From Brevibacterium iodinum ATCC 49514 (GTDB taxonomy: Bacteria; Actinomycetota; Actinomycetes; Actinomycetales; Brevibacteriaceae), in contig NZ_FXYX01000007.1 of NCBI RefSeq assembly GCF_900169265.1, forward strand, positions 1 through 64,000: a stretch of 64,000 nt of DNA, written 5' to 3'. Positions 1-8,338 of the stretch are shown piece by piece. The notes under the pieces are model-generated. The model did no database searches. It was not told where the DNA came from and saw nothing but the letters and a program-made list of their open reading frames with translations. The position numbers and the translations under genes were made by a program. The stretch's first letter is position 1, and every line of letters starts with the position of its first letter.

Positions 1-192
1 AGATCCCGACGAGGACATCGTTCGAGTCAGTAGTTCTGAGGGTCATGATGATCGATGGGACGGTCAGTTCCTACTCTGCCAGCCAGTCCCAGACCAGCCA
101 CCATCAATACTCACAGTAGTTCTGGGACGCTGAGCCGAGCGGTCGGCAGGAATCGGCTCAAAAAGGTCGGTTGGAAAAGGGATTGAATGAGA

Positions 193-223
193 AGAACCCC
201 CAGCCAGTTGAACTGACTGAGGG
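193..223 (-). terminator. Intrinsic terminator downstream of tRNA-fMet
   Basis: Read on the minus strand, a stem pairing CCCTCAGTCAG with CTGGCTGGGG (two G-T pairs) is followed by TTCTTCTC. It lies about 15 bases beyond the tRNA 3' end, as expected for a terminator of a single-tRNA transcript. Upstream (1-190) I see nothing except the word CAGTAGTTCTG occurring twice. Confidence 0.55.
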
Positions 224-237
224 CTCTGCCGCTATCG

Positions 238-311
238 TGGCGGGGGAGGGATTTGAACCCCCGACCTCCGGGTTATGAGCCCGGCGAGCTACCGAACTGC
301 TCCACCCCGCG
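238..311 (-). tRNA. Initiator tRNA-Met (CAT)
   Basis: The minus strand folds as a 74-base cloverleaf with anticodon CAT. Initiator marks are present: the first base C1 faces C72 and cannot pair, and the anticodon stem has three consecutive G-C pairs (GGG-CTCATAA-CCC). Elongator tRNA-Met has neither. The 3' CCA is not encoded (CGA follows the discriminator A), so the CCA-adding enzyme must supply it. Confidence 0.95.
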
Positions 312-483
312 GCGTGTTCTTAACTCTACACGAGGGGTCACCTGACGGCCAAACCGAATACAGGTGACCTCCGCCACATGGTCACTTGCCGTTCACCTGC
401 GGAGTCTGAGGCCGCATGCCAGCGCTTCGCCTGCAGGGCCTGATGCCGCATGGCAGTGCTTCCTGACGGGAAGCGCGAGGGGC

Positions 484-535
484 TTGCATATGATTGAAAG
501 TTGAACTAGAGTCATTCTTGTACTTCAAATTTCAA
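484..535 (+). promoter_or_regulatory. Promoter and operator-like inverted repeat of the YceI gene
   Basis: A -35 box TTGCAT (484-489) and -10 box TAGAGT (507-512) are 17 bases apart. A 12-base arm TTGAAAGTTGAA (494-505) lies in the spacer, and its near-perfect complement TTCAAATTTCAA (524-535, 11 of 12) lies just past the expected start site. Arms placed this way would let a dimeric repressor block the promoter. MarR-family control of YceI genes would fit, but the regulator is inferred. Confidence 0.6.
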
Positions 536-550
536 GCAAAAGGAGAAATC

Positions 551-1099
551 ATGACTGCTCTGCCTCAGGGACTCACCGCCGGAAGCTGGAACATCGACCC
601 CATCCACTCGGAGTTCACCTTCACCGCTCGGCACGCCGGCGTCTCGAAGGTCCGCGGTCACTTCGAAGAGATCGCCGGCAGCGTGAACGTCGGTGAGACC
701 CTCGAAGACAGCGCCGTGTCCGCTGAGGCCTCAGCGAACTCGATCAACACCCGCAACGAACAGCGCGACGGTCACCTGAAGAGCGGTGACTTCTTCCTGG
801 CCGAGGAACACCCGAAGCTGAGCTTCAAGTCGACCGCGATCAAGGCCGACAGCGCCGATGAGTTCGAGACCGTCGGTGAGCTGACGATGCGCGGCGTGAC
901 CAAGGAAGTCGCCTTCGCCACCGAATTCGCAGGAGTTGCCACCGACCCGAACGGCAACCAGGTCGCCGGCCTCTCGGCCACCACCACGGTCAACCGCAAG
1001 GACTTCGGAATGTCCTTCGAAGCCGTCCTCGGCGGAGGAGAGCTTCTCGTCTCCGACAAGATCAAGATCGAACTCGAACTCGAGCTCGTCAAGGCCTGA
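551..1099 (+). CDS. YceI family protein (polyisoprenoid-binding-like)
   Basis: This 182-residue protein fits the YceI family, a lipocalin-like beta-barrel that binds isoprenoid or other amphipathic lipids. The N-terminal pattern GSWNIDPIHSEFTFTARH and later MRGVTKEV and NRKDFGM are typical. No signal peptide is visible, so it is probably cytoplasmic, as in most actinobacterial members. ATG at 551 has AAGGAG five bases upstream. The gene is monocistronic, between the operator-like promoter at 484-535 and the terminator at 1178-1215. The exact ligand cannot be told from sequence. Confidence 0.88.
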   Translation: MTALPQGLTAGSWNIDPIHSEFTFTARHAGVSKVRGHFEEIAGSVNVGETLEDSAVSAEASANSINTRNEQRDGHLKSGDFFLAEEHPKLSFKSTAIKADSADEFETVGELTMRGVTKEVAFATEFAGVATDPNGNQVAGLSATTTVNRKDFGMSFEAVLGGGELLVSDKIKIELELELVKA

Positions 1100-1177
1100 T
1101 GTGCCCTGAGCTGGGCTGCTGATCGGCGCGTGCGCCGACACGGAGCCAGACTCAGCGGGTAGCGTCGCTGCCCGATG

Positions 1178-1215
1178 CAGAAGGGGCGAACCGCCTTTGC
1201 GGTTCGCCCCTTCTG
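1178..1215. terminator. Bidirectional terminator between YceI gene and aminotransferase
   Basis: A perfect 17-bp inverted repeat (1178-1194 and 1199-1215) encloses a 4-base loop. It sits between two convergent genes and could end transcripts from both sides. Confidence 0.8.
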
Positions 1216-1317
1216 GCGTCTTTGGGCGCGGCGACTTATGTCCCTCGGCGCGGCGATTCCCGTGCCGTCCCTCGTATCAGGAACTCATTCTGCCTCGGCC
1301 ACGGAAGCTAGTGATAT

Positions 1318-2583
1318 TCAGTTGTTCCGACGCAGCGCGTCCGGGTGCTCCCGCAGATGGCCTCCGAGTGCGATGAACAGTTGTGCGCCCTTGTCGACAT
1401 CGGCAACGGACTTGCAGAACGAATATCGGATCGAGGACCTATAGGCCTCGTACGCCGGGCTGCCCGGCCTGCACAGAGCCGGTACGGGAATTCCGACCAA
1501 GGAGAATTCTCTGGCCAGCAGCTCATTGAGCTCGAAGGCGTCGCGATCCGTCAGCGCAGAGAAGTCAACCACTGTGAAATAGCCGGCGCGCGGAGTGGAC
1601 ACTTCAGCGCCCGGCACTGAGCTACAGGCGGGCACGAGGACCTCGGCGCGTGCCCGCAGCGAAGCTCGGTTCTCGGCGACAAACTGCGAATCGCCGACCA
1701 ACATATCGGCCATTCCGATCTGCATCGGACCGCCGGCCGTGAACGACAGGAACTGCTTGACGGTCTGAATGGCCTGGCGAACCTCGGGAGAGGCGATGAC
1801 CCAGCCGATCTTCCACCCTGTCGTGTTCCACGATTTGCCCGCCGAGGAGACCGTGACGACGCGTGCAGAATCCTCGATGGCAACGGCGGGAGGGACATGC
1901 CCCAGATCAGTGAGGACTAGCTGCTCGTAGACCTCATCGGAGAGCACCCAGGCGTCGACCGCCTCGGCGGCTCGTCCGATCCGGGCGAGATCAGCGGCAG
2001 AGAAGATGAACCCGGTGGGATTGTGCGGAGTGTTGACGAGGATGATTGCCGGATCGACTTCGGCGATCACTCGGTCGAAAGCCTCCCAGTCCGGGGCGAA
2101 GTCACCACGGCCATCGGGGAGGATCGGCACCGTGTGCAGAGTTCCGCCGGCGGCAGCGATCGCCGCCGGATAGGAGTCGTAGAACGGTTCGAAGGCGACG
2201 AGGGAGCCGCCGCGCGGCAGCAGTGCGAGGATCGCGGCGGTCAGGCCCTCCGTGGCGCCCGCAGTGTAGAGCACCTCGTCCGGATCGACGTGCTGTCCGA
2301 AATCGCGTTCGCGTTGAGCGGCCACGGCATCGAGCAGCTGCGGGTATCCCTGACCGGGGGCGTACTGATTGAAACCGGCCCGCATCGCCTCTTCCGTAGC
2401 GGCGATGAGCTCGTCCGGGGGCTCCGTGCCCGGAGCGCCCTGCCCCAGGTTGACGGCTCCGACCTCGGCGGCGAACTTCGTCATCTGCCCGTAGATCGTC
2501 TCACCGATCGACCCATCCGGATTCGTGAGCCCTGCGGCCCCGGCCATCTCATGCCACAGCGAGGCTCCCATGATGTCCGGCAT
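1318..2583 (-). CDS. PLP-dependent aminotransferase, class I/II
   Basis: A 421-residue fold-type I aminotransferase. Visible signatures are NTPHNPTG, the DEVYEQL aspartate that contacts the pyridine nitrogen, the Schiff-base lysine in SSAGKSWNTTGWKIGW, and a C-terminal RYSFCKS arginine for the substrate carboxylate. The TGWKIGW context resembles the kynurenine/methionine aminotransferase and actinobacterial DapC (N-succinyldiaminopimelate aminotransferase) subgroup, but substrate is not decidable here. The ATG overlaps the hisN stop (TGATG) and has GGAGG seven bases upstream, so it is translationally coupled as the last gene of the aroA-rsgA-hisN operon. Confidence 0.85.
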   Translation of the reverse strand: MPDIMGASLWHEMAGAAGLTNPDGSIGETIYGQMTKFAAEVGAVNLGQGAPGTEPPDELIAATEEAMRAGFNQYAPGQGYPQLLDAVAAQRERDFGQHVDPDEVLYTAGATEGLTAAILALLPRGGSLVAFEPFYDSYPAAIAAAGGTLHTVPILPDGRGDFAPDWEAFDRVIAEVDPAIILVNTPHNPTGFIFSAADLARIGRAAEAVDAWVLSDEVYEQLVLTDLGHVPPAVAIEDSARVVTVSSAGKSWNTTGWKIGWVIASPEVRQAIQTVKQFLSFTAGGPMQIGMADMLVGDSQFVAENRASLRARAEVLVPACSSVPGAEVSTPRAGYFTVVDFSALTDRDAFELNELLAREFSLVGIPVPALCRPGSPAYEAYRSSIRYSFCKSVADVDKGAQLFIALGGHLREHPDALRRNN

Positions 2584-3374
2584 CAGGAGACCTCCGCGGG
2601 AGCGACCCGACCGAGTCGATCGAGTGCGGCTTCATGGAGGCGAGAATTGCTGGCCAGCGCATTGCCGCCGAACGGCCCCGGAACACCGCCCGTGTTCGTG
2701 AAGGTGCCTCCGGCTTCGAGGACGATGGGTACGAGCGCTCCCATATCGTAGAGCGCGAGCTCGGGCTCGCAGGCGAGGTCGACAGCCCCCTCGGCGAGCA
2801 GCATATAGGAGTAGAAGTCGCCGTATCCGCGAGTGCGCCACAGCGAATCGCAGAGATCGAGGAACTCACCGAGGATGCCGAGTTCCTTCCAGCCCGACAG
2901 CGACGAATACGACAGGGACGCGTCGGCGAGAGAATCGACGGATGACACAGCGATGCGTTCGGCCGGGGACCCGAGCTCGGTCGCGTAGGCGCCCTGGCCC
3001 GTCTCCGCCCACCATCGGCGACCGAGCGCGGGAGCGGAGACGACTCCCAGCAGCGGCTGATCACCGTCGTAGAGGGAGATCAGCGTCGCCCACACCGGGA
3101 CCCCGCGCACGAAGTTCTTCGTTCCGTCGATGGGATCGATGATCCACCGTCGCGATGACTGCCCGTGTGCACCGAATTCCTCACCGAGCACGCTGTCATC
3201 GGGTCGAACCTCTGTGAGGCGATCCATGATCGCCTTCTCCACCGCACGGTCGCATTCGGTGACCGGAGTGAGATCGGGTTTGGTTTCGACGGCGAAGTCC
3301 TGTGCCCGGAAGTGCGGGTGGCTGATGGCATCGGCGAGATCGGCGAGTTCGATCGCCAGGTCGAGGTCGTTCAT
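2583..3374 (-). CDS. hisN: Histidinol-phosphatase, inositol monophosphatase-like
   Basis: A 263-residue member of the IMPase superfamily. Metal-binding motifs are GEEFG (first Glu) and WIIDPIDGTKNFVRG (DPIDGT), with the C-terminal EAGGTFTN region. In Actinobacteria this subfamily, encoded beside rsgA, supplies the histidinol-phosphate phosphatase of histidine synthesis (HisN). It begins nine bases after the rsgA stop and its TGA overlaps the start of the aminotransferase. Activity on inositol phosphates cannot be excluded from sequence alone. Confidence 0.85.
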   Translation of the reverse strand: MNDLDLAIELADLADAISHPHFRAQDFAVETKPDLTPVTECDRAVEKAIMDRLTEVRPDDSVLGEEFGAHGQSSRRWIIDPIDGTKNFVRGVPVWATLISLYDGDQPLLGVVSAPALGRRWWAETGQGAYATELGSPAERIAVSSVDSLADASLSYSSLSGWKELGILGEFLDLCDSLWRTRGYGDFYSYMLLAEGAVDLACEPELALYDMGALVPIVLEAGGTFTNTGGVPGPFGGNALASNSRLHEAALDRLGRVAPAEVS

Positions 3375-3383
3375 GCCTCCAGC

Positions 3384-4487
3384 CTATCCAGTCGAGGGCA
3401 GCAGCCGGCGCAGAGACTCCAGCCGTGAGACTCCTCCCGGTCCGGCCTTGCCGTCGGCCACCCATTCATCGAGTCGGCAGCCGGGAGAGTCCGCGAGGTG
3501 AGTGCATCCGCGGGGGCAATCGGCCGTGGCCTCGACGAGTTCGGGGAAGGCGGAGAGCAGGGTCTCCCGGTCCACATGGGCCAGGCCGAAGCTGCGCACT
3601 CCCGGGGTGTCGATGAGCCATCCGCCGCGTTCCAACGGCAGGCACACGGCCGAGGACGAAGTGTGACGTCCGCGTCCGGTCACGTCGTTGACATGGCCCG
3701 TCGCGCGATCGGCGGCGGGAACGAGAACGTTGGTGAGCGTGGATTTGCCCACCCCGGAATGGCCGACGAGGACGCTGATGCGTCCACGGAGACGCTCGGC
3801 CACCTCGGCGTGGGGTTCTGTCTCGTCGCGGGCCGCAGCGTTCGCGACGATTGTCGTATCGGTCGGCTCAGCAGCGGGATCGATGGAGGATTCGACGATG
3901 TCGATCCCGGACGCGGAGAAGCGTTCCTTCAGCTCCGTCGCCGGGCGCAGATCGGTCTTCGTGACGATGAGCAGGGGAGTGATCCCTGAGTCGAAGGCCG
4001 CGACGAGCGCGCGATCGATGAGGCCCAACGAGGGTTCCGGGTCCACGGTGGCCGTGACGATGCCCATGACGTCGACGTTGGCGACGAGGACGCGCTCGGT
4101 TGGGTCGGTGTCATCGGCGCTGCGGCGCAGCAGGGTCTGCCGCTCGGTGATCTCCACGAGCCTGGCCAAGGTGCCCTCGGCCCCCGAGATGTCGCCGACG
4201 AGGCGGACGACGTCTCCGGGAACGATCGCCTGCTTGCGCAGGTGCGAAGCGCGCACCGCCGTCACCGAGGTGGCCCCCCGTGACCGTTTGCCCTTCTTCC
4301 GAATCGAGGGGCTCGACGGGAAGTTCCCGTCGTCGTCAGCGAGGATGACTCGGTACCGGCCCCGATCGACCGCGGTGACCAGACCCGAAACAGCATCCTT
4401 GTGGTCGGGGCGGTTCTTCGTCCGCGGTCGTGAACCGCGTCGGTTCGGCCGGGGGCGGTAGTCCTCATCGCGAAAGATCTTCGCCAT
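3384..4487 (-). CDS. rsgA: Ribosome small subunit-dependent GTPase A
   Basis: This circularly permuted GTPase helps mature the 30S subunit. The order is an N-terminal basic tail, an OB-fold, then G-motifs in permuted order: TKTD (G4), GHSGVGKST (G1), GRGRHTSS (G2) and DTPGVRSFG (G3). A C-terminal zinc knuckle CPRGCTH...C follows. I start it at the ATG at 4487, one base after the aroA stop (TGATATG), giving 367 residues. The frame stays open upstream inside aroA, but that extension is not family-like. Confidence 0.92.
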   Translation of the reverse strand: MAKIFRDEDYRPRPNRRGSRPRTKNRPDHKDAVSGLVTAVDRGRYRVILADDDGNFPSSPSIRKKGKRSRGATSVTAVRASHLRKQAIVPGDVVRLVGDISGAEGTLARLVEITERQTLLRRSADDTDPTERVLVANVDVMGIVTATVDPEPSLGLIDRALVAAFDSGITPLLIVTKTDLRPATELKERFSASGIDIVESSIDPAAEPTDTTIVANAAARDETEPHAEVAERLRGRISVLVGHSGVGKSTLTNVLVPAADRATGHVNDVTGRGRHTSSSAVCLPLERGGWLIDTPGVRSFGLAHVDRETLLSAFPELVEATADCPRGCTHLADSPGCRLDEWVADGKAGPGGVSRLESLRRLLPSTG

Positions 4488-4488
4488 A

Positions 4489-5832
4489 TCAGGCTCCGGG
4501 GGTGAGCATGGCTTCCCACATCTGAGTGAAGGCAGGCAGGGTCTTGGCCACAGTGCCGGCGTTCTCGATGACCATACCGTCATTGCGCAGGGCGAGGACG
4601 GCACCGGCCATGACCATGCGGTGGTCGTGGTAGGTATGCCACAGCGCCGGGCGCAGGTGCGTGGTGCCGGTGATCGTCAGCGCCTCGGCATGTTCGACGA
4701 CATCGACGCCGATGGCACCGTACTCTCTGGTCAGAGACGCCAGACGGTCGGTCTCGTGCCCACGCAGATGCCCGATACCGCGCAGCTGCGACGTTCCCTC
4801 GGCCAAAGCTGCGAGAGCCGAGACCACTGGGGTGAGTTCGCCGACGGCCGACAGGTCGAGATCGACCGGGGTGAGCCTGTCCGGGCCCTGCACATGCAGT
4901 CCTTCCCTATCGAGGCGCACCGTGGCTCCGAAAGCCTCGGCGATCTCCCGGAAACCGTCACCTGCCTGCGTCGTGTGCACGGGCCAGTCGGCGATGGTCA
5001 CGGATCCGGCGGTCGCCACGGCCGCCGCTGCGAAGGCTGCGGCATTGGACAGATCGGGTTCGACCTGCACGTCGAGACCGCGCGGAAGTCCTGGTTCGAC
5101 GATCCAGCGCTCGGGTTCGGGCTCGCTGATGTCGACGCCCGCGTCGCGGAGGACTTCGATCGTCATATCCACATGCGTTCGGCTGGGCACCGAGTCCGCA
5201 GTGTTGGTGAGTTCGAGTCCCAACGGCATGACGGGAGCGGCGAGGAGCAGACCAGAGACGAATTGGCTGGAGGCGCTGGCGTCGATGCCGAGGTGGCCGC
5301 CGCGCAGCTGAGAGTCGGCGTGGATCGTCATCGGCAATGTGCTCGCGGCGGAGGTGATCGACGCACCGAGCTCCCGCAGCGACTCGATCGTCACCGACAT
5401 CGGCCGCACCCGGGCCTGTTCGTCGCCGTCGAGGACGACCTCCCGGCCTGTGAGCGCGGCAAGTGGGGGGATGAAGCGCATCACGGTTCCTGCGAGACCA
5501 CAGTCGATGGTGATCGGTGCGGAATCCTGCGCAGCTGCGTCTGTAGGCGCGTGTCCGCCTGGGAAAGGGATCGGTTCGATGCGGAGCTCATCGCCGTCTT
5601 CGTCGATCACGGCGCCGAGGCGACGCAGGGCGTCGACCATGAGAAGGGTGTCGCGGCTGCGCAGCCATCCTTTGAGATCGGATCCGGAACGGGCGAGAGC
5701 TGCAAGGATGAGATAGCGGTTCGTCAGGGACTTGGAACCGGGGACGGTCACAGTGGCAGAGACGGCGGAACCGGCGACCGGCGGCTGCCAGTCGCCGGTC
5801 GCCGGGGGAGTGTGCATGGAGATGTCAGTCAA
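4489..5832 (-). CDS. aroA: 3-phosphoshikimate 1-carboxyvinyltransferase (EPSP synthase)
   Basis: It transfers enolpyruvyl from PEP to shikimate-3-phosphate in chorismate synthesis. The 447 residues show the N-terminal PGSKSLTNRYLILAALA substrate loop, DGDEQARVRPM, SASSQFVSGLLLAAPV, and the late HDHRMVMAGA motif. The first start in frame is TTG at 5832, overlapping the DoxX gene end by eight bases; ATG at 5817 is an alternative and loses no conserved residues. AroA next to rsgA, hisN and a DoxX gene is common in Actinobacteria. Confidence 0.93.
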   Translation of the reverse strand: MTDISMHTPPATGDWQPPVAGSAVSATVTVPGSKSLTNRYLILAALARSGSDLKGWLRSRDTLLMVDALRRLGAVIDEDGDELRIEPIPFPGGHAPTDAAAQDSAPITIDCGLAGTVMRFIPPLAALTGREVVLDGDEQARVRPMSVTIESLRELGASITSAASTLPMTIHADSQLRGGHLGIDASASSQFVSGLLLAAPVMPLGLELTNTADSVPSRTHVDMTIEVLRDAGVDISEPEPERWIVEPGLPRGLDVQVEPDLSNAAAFAAAAVATAGSVTIADWPVHTTQAGDGFREIAEAFGATVRLDREGLHVQGPDRLTPVDLDLSAVGELTPVVSALAALAEGTSQLRGIGHLRGHETDRLASLTREYGAIGVDVVEHAEALTITGTTHLRPALWHTYHDHRMVMAGAVLALRNDGMVIENAGTVAKTLPAFTQMWEAMLTPGA

Positions 5833-6322
5833 CTCCGAGTGCGCTCAGAGCCTGCTTCGAGGTGTCTTCCACGCTCGACCACAGGTCTTCGGCCGCGTGC
5901 TGGGTCCGCCACCACAGGCCGGGGCGTCCAGCAGTGTCGACGGCGGCGAGCAGGGCACCGCCGAGCATCGAGGTGCGCAGCAGACTGCGTTCGTTGCGAG
6001 CCTTCTTCTCCTCCTTCGACGTCGTCTTGTCAGCAGACAGACGCTCACCGACGGTGTCGAGCAGGTAGGTGCCGACGAGGATCGATGCGCTGAGGCGGGG
6101 GAAGCGTCCGATGGCGAGCATCGAACCGGCAGCGACCTGTGCAACACCGGTGGCTCGGGCGAGAGTCACTGCGTCGACGGGGACGTCGACCTGCTTGCGA
6201 GCCTGATTGAGAAGCGGGCCGACCGATGCGGCCGCTGCCTCCGGCTTGCGCAGTCGTTCGACGCCGTTGAGTATGTAGCCGGCGGCCAGCATGGGCCGTG
6301 CGATAAGACGAATGGGAGACAC
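5825..6322 (-). CDS. DoxX family membrane protein
   Basis: A 165-residue protein whose N-terminal RLIARPMLAAGYILNGVERLRKP is typical of actinobacterial DoxX proteins, with further hydrophobic segments around residues 55-75, 78-95 and 117-135. Mycobacterial DoxX takes part in a membrane oxidoreductase complex tied to thiol homeostasis. The location, divergent from the thiol-stress sigma factor sigR, suits such a role but does not prove it. The GTG at 6322 has AAGGA seven to eleven bases upstream. It is the first gene of the aroA operon. Confidence 0.75.
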   Translation of the reverse strand: MSPIRLIARPMLAAGYILNGVERLRKPEAAAASVGPLLNQARKQVDVPVDAVTLARATGVAQVAAGSMLAIGRFPRLSASILVGTYLLDTVGERLSADKTTSKEEKKARNERSLLRTSMLGGALLAAVDTAGRPGLWWRTQHAAEDLWSSVEDTSKQALSALGVD

Positions 6323-6375
6323 AGTGGTCCTTCCTACGTGGCGGTCATCTCACTGGCAAGCATAACTGCTGAGGT

Positions 6376-6403
6376 GGGAATAGTGGGACGTCGGTCCGAT
6401 GTT
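6376..6403 (+). promoter_or_regulatory. SigR-type promoter of sigR
   Basis: GGGAAT (6376-6381) and GTT (6401-6403) with a 19-base spacer match the SigR/SigH consensus (GGAAT, about 16-20 bases, GTT). It lies about 65 bases ahead of the sigR start, implying positive autoregulation under thiol-oxidative stress. The element is read directly; the regulation is inferred from the family. Confidence 0.7.
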
Positions 6404-6467
6404 GTACGGGGTGAAGCCATTCGACGGGTGCACCCGTCGGGAAGTCGACAGGCAGAAGGAGAAGTCT

Positions 6468-7124
6468 ATGAGCGCCACTGCCGTCCTGGAGAGAACGGGC
6501 GTACCATTGACTGCGATGACCGAATCAGTCAAAGAAGCCCCCGAAACCGACGCCGAGAGGTCGGCGCGTTTCGAACGGGATGCTCTGGAATATGTCAACC
6601 AGCTCTACGCAGCTGCTCTGCGTATGACCCGAAATCCGGCCGACGCCGAAGACCTCGTCCAGGAAGCCTATGCGAAGGCGTATGCCGCCTTCCACCAGTA
6701 CAAGCCCGGAACCAACCTCAAAGCCTGGCTGTATCGGATCCTGACGAACACCTTTATCAACAACTACCGCAAGAAGCAGCGTCAGCCGCAGGAACACGGC
6801 AGCGAAGACATCGAGGACTGGCAGATCGCACAGGCGAACAGCCACTCGTCCTCCGGCGGTCGTTCCGCCGAACTCGAAGTCCTCGACCACCTTCCCGACT
6901 CCGACGTCAAGGAAGCGCTCTCGGCACTGCCCGAAGACTTCCGCATGGTCGTCTACTATGCCGATGTCGAAGGACTGCCGTACAAGGAGATCGCCGAGAT
7001 CATGGAGACGCCGATCGGCACTGTGATGTCCCGATTGCACCGCGGTCGCCGACAGCTGCGGGAGATGCTGGCCGACTACGCCGCCGAGCGCGGTTTCGTG
7101 AGTCATGAGAGAGGTGCGAAATGA
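6468..7124 (+). CDS. sigR: RNA polymerase sigma factor SigR/SigH (ECF)
   Basis: A 218-residue group 4 sigma factor. Region 2 includes [19 protein letters not shown] and [19 protein letters not shown]; region 4 includes [23 protein letters not shown] and [13 protein letters not shown]. This is the SigR (Streptomyces) / SigH (Mycobacterium) type that switches on thioredoxin, mycothiol and protease genes during disulfide stress. ATG at 6468 has AAGGAG nearby. A second ATG at 6516 would remove a 16-residue tail; Streptomyces SigR has such alternative starts. The stop overlaps rsrA by ATGA. Confidence 0.92.
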   Translation: MSATAVLERTGVPLTAMTESVKEAPETDAERSARFERDALEYVNQLYAAALRMTRNPADAEDLVQEAYAKAYAAFHQYKPGTNLKAWLYRILTNTFINNYRKKQRQPQEHGSEDIEDWQIAQANSHSSSGGRSAELEVLDHLPDSDVKEALSALPEDFRMVVYYADVEGLPYKEIAEIMETPIGTVMSRLHRGRRQLREMLADYAAERGFVSHERGAK

Positions 7125-7378
7125 GCGACGAAGGATGCTGCGAAAGCGTCAGGACCGAGTCACTGATGCGCATCTACCACTACCTGGACGGAGAACTGAC
7201 GACGACGGAGATCCGCGAGATCTCGATCCACCTCGAACAGTGCCCGTCGTGTCATGACGAGTACGAGATCGAAGCGCTGCTCAAAGAGCTCGTGCGTCGT
7301 TCGTGCAGCCACGATCGTGCCCCGATGGGACTGCGAGAGAAGATCCGCCAGCGGATCGCGCTCGAACAGAACTCCTGA
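7121..7378 (+). CDS. rsrA: Zinc-binding anti-sigma factor RsrA/RshA
   Basis: An 85-residue ZAS-family anti-sigma factor that holds SigR when reduced and releases it on disulfide formation. The hallmark HX3CX2C is His37, Cys41, Cys44 (HLEQCPSC). Cys7 and Cys62 correspond to the remaining conserved cysteines of Streptomyces RsrA (Cys11 and Cys61/62). Cys6 beside Cys7 is an extra thiol. It is coupled to sigR by a 4-base overlap, giving near-equal synthesis of the pair. Confidence 0.93.
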   Translation: MSDEGCCESVRTESLMRIYHYLDGELTTTEIREISIHLEQCPSCHDEYEIEALLKELVRRSCSHDRAPMGLREKIRQRIALEQNS

Positions 7379-7413
7379 CCGGCGCCCAGACACAGGGGAG
7401 TCCACGGACACAG

Positions 7414-7451
7414 CGAAGGCGGGAAGAGAAACGAATCTCTTCCCGCCTTCG
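7414..7451. terminator. Bidirectional terminator between rsrA and bL37 gene
   Basis: A perfect 16-bp inverted repeat (7414-7429 and 7436-7451) with a 6-base loop lies between the convergent ends of rsrA and the bL37 gene. Confidence 0.8.
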
Positions 7452-7475
7452 TCATTCACCGAACGTATCAGCGAA

Positions 7476-7550
7476 TCATGCGTTTGGACGCTTGCCGTGG
7501 TTAGCTTTCTTACGGCGGCGATCGCGACGCTTACGGCCACGCTTGCTCAT
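7476..7550 (-). CDS. Ribosomal protein bL37, 24 residues
   Basis: On the minus strand an ATG at 7550 with GGAGGG five bases upstream opens a 24-codon frame of extremely basic composition, beginning MSKRGRKRRDRRRKK and ending ANHGKRPNA. The ANHGKRPN ending is what I recall for bL37, the tiny actinobacteria-specific 50S protein seen in mycobacterial ribosome structures. It is too short for normal gene callers. It converges on rsrA across the terminator at 7414-7451. The ribosome binding site, composition and tail support a real gene; the name rests on memory. Confidence 0.85.
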   Translation of the reverse strand: MSKRGRKRRDRRRKKANHGKRPNA

Positions 7551-7723
7551 TGTGCCCTCCTTTGATAGACGCTCAATTGTCTCATGATCACCCGAGCAGA
7601 GCAAAGTCGGACCAGGTCACTCTCTTTGCCGAATCGGTCTGGCAAGAAGATGCGACTGTCACCGCTGAGCTCTTCGTCGGCCGGGCACCGCAGAGATCTT
7701 CGGTCGGGCACCCCACCTATGGC

Positions 7724-8338
7724 TCAGCTGTCGCCGAGGACGTCTTGAACTCCCAGCCAGTTGAACCAGCCGCGATGGAGAACCAGCCAGGCCAGCAGAC
7801 CGTATCCTTCCTGCGCCGGCAGATGGTCCCGCGACGATGCGACCTCGCGCTGCCATACGGGATGGCCGAGGAGGGGCGTGAAGGTGTCGACATAGGTGAT
7901 GCCGCGCCGCTTGGCCACATCGGAGAAGCTGGCATTGAGCTCGGCGATGCGACGGTTGCGGTCACCGTCGTGTTCAGGCGGTGGACCCAGCACGAACGTC
8001 GAGACCTTCCGAGCCAACGCCTCGTCGAGGATGTTGGCGACATCGAGGCGGGCCCTGGCCACCGAACGCCCCGAATCGAGATCCCCGGAACCCAGAGCCA
8101 ACACCAGACGGTTGTCCCCTTCCCGAGTGAACCGCAGGGACGCCTCGGCGATGGTCCGGGCTTGAAGACCGGCAGAATCCTCGGTCGGAACTGCCAGAGG
8201 ATACACCTTGAGTGCAGGCAGACTCGGCAGAGTCCTCGCCGTCACCCGACCGACCCACCCGAGGCCACGCCCATCGCCGTGTCCGGCGACCAAAGGGCCT
8301 CCGACCACGGCGATGGTTGTGGTGACGTCGCTGCTCAC
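7724..8338 (-). CDS. SGNH/GDSL-fold protein lacking the catalytic serine
   Basis: A 204-residue protein with SGNH hydrolase layout: an N-terminal beta strand then GGPLVAG where active members read GDSxxxG, then LALGSGDLDSG where block III has GxND, and DHLPAQEGYG near the end where block V has DxxH. The nucleophilic Ser is Pro here and the oxyanion Asn is absent, so esterase activity is doubtful. The GTG start overlaps the kgd stop by four bases, so it is translated with kgd. Related proteins in other Micrococcales also seem to deviate at this motif, from memory. Function unknown. Confidence 0.65.
   Translation of the reverse strand: MSSDVTTTIAVVGGPLVAGHGDGRGLGWVGRVTARTLPSLPALKVYPLAVPTEDSAGLQARTIAEASLRFTREGDNRLVLALGSGDLDSGRSVARARLDVANILDEALARKVSTFVLGPPPEHDGDRNRRIAELNASFSDVAKRRGITYVDTFTPLLGHPVWQREVASSRDHLPAQEGYGLLAWLVLHRGWFNWLGVQDVLGDS

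Noticed and set aside
199-214. The word CCAGCCAGTTGAAC shared with position about 7753
   Set aside because: One copy is part of the tRNA terminator and the other is inside a coding region; likely coincidence.
7677-7712. Direct repeat TCGGCCGGGCACC / TCGGTCGGGCACC after the SGNH gene
   Set aside because: Short, imperfect and GC-rich; no structure or context makes it more than chance.
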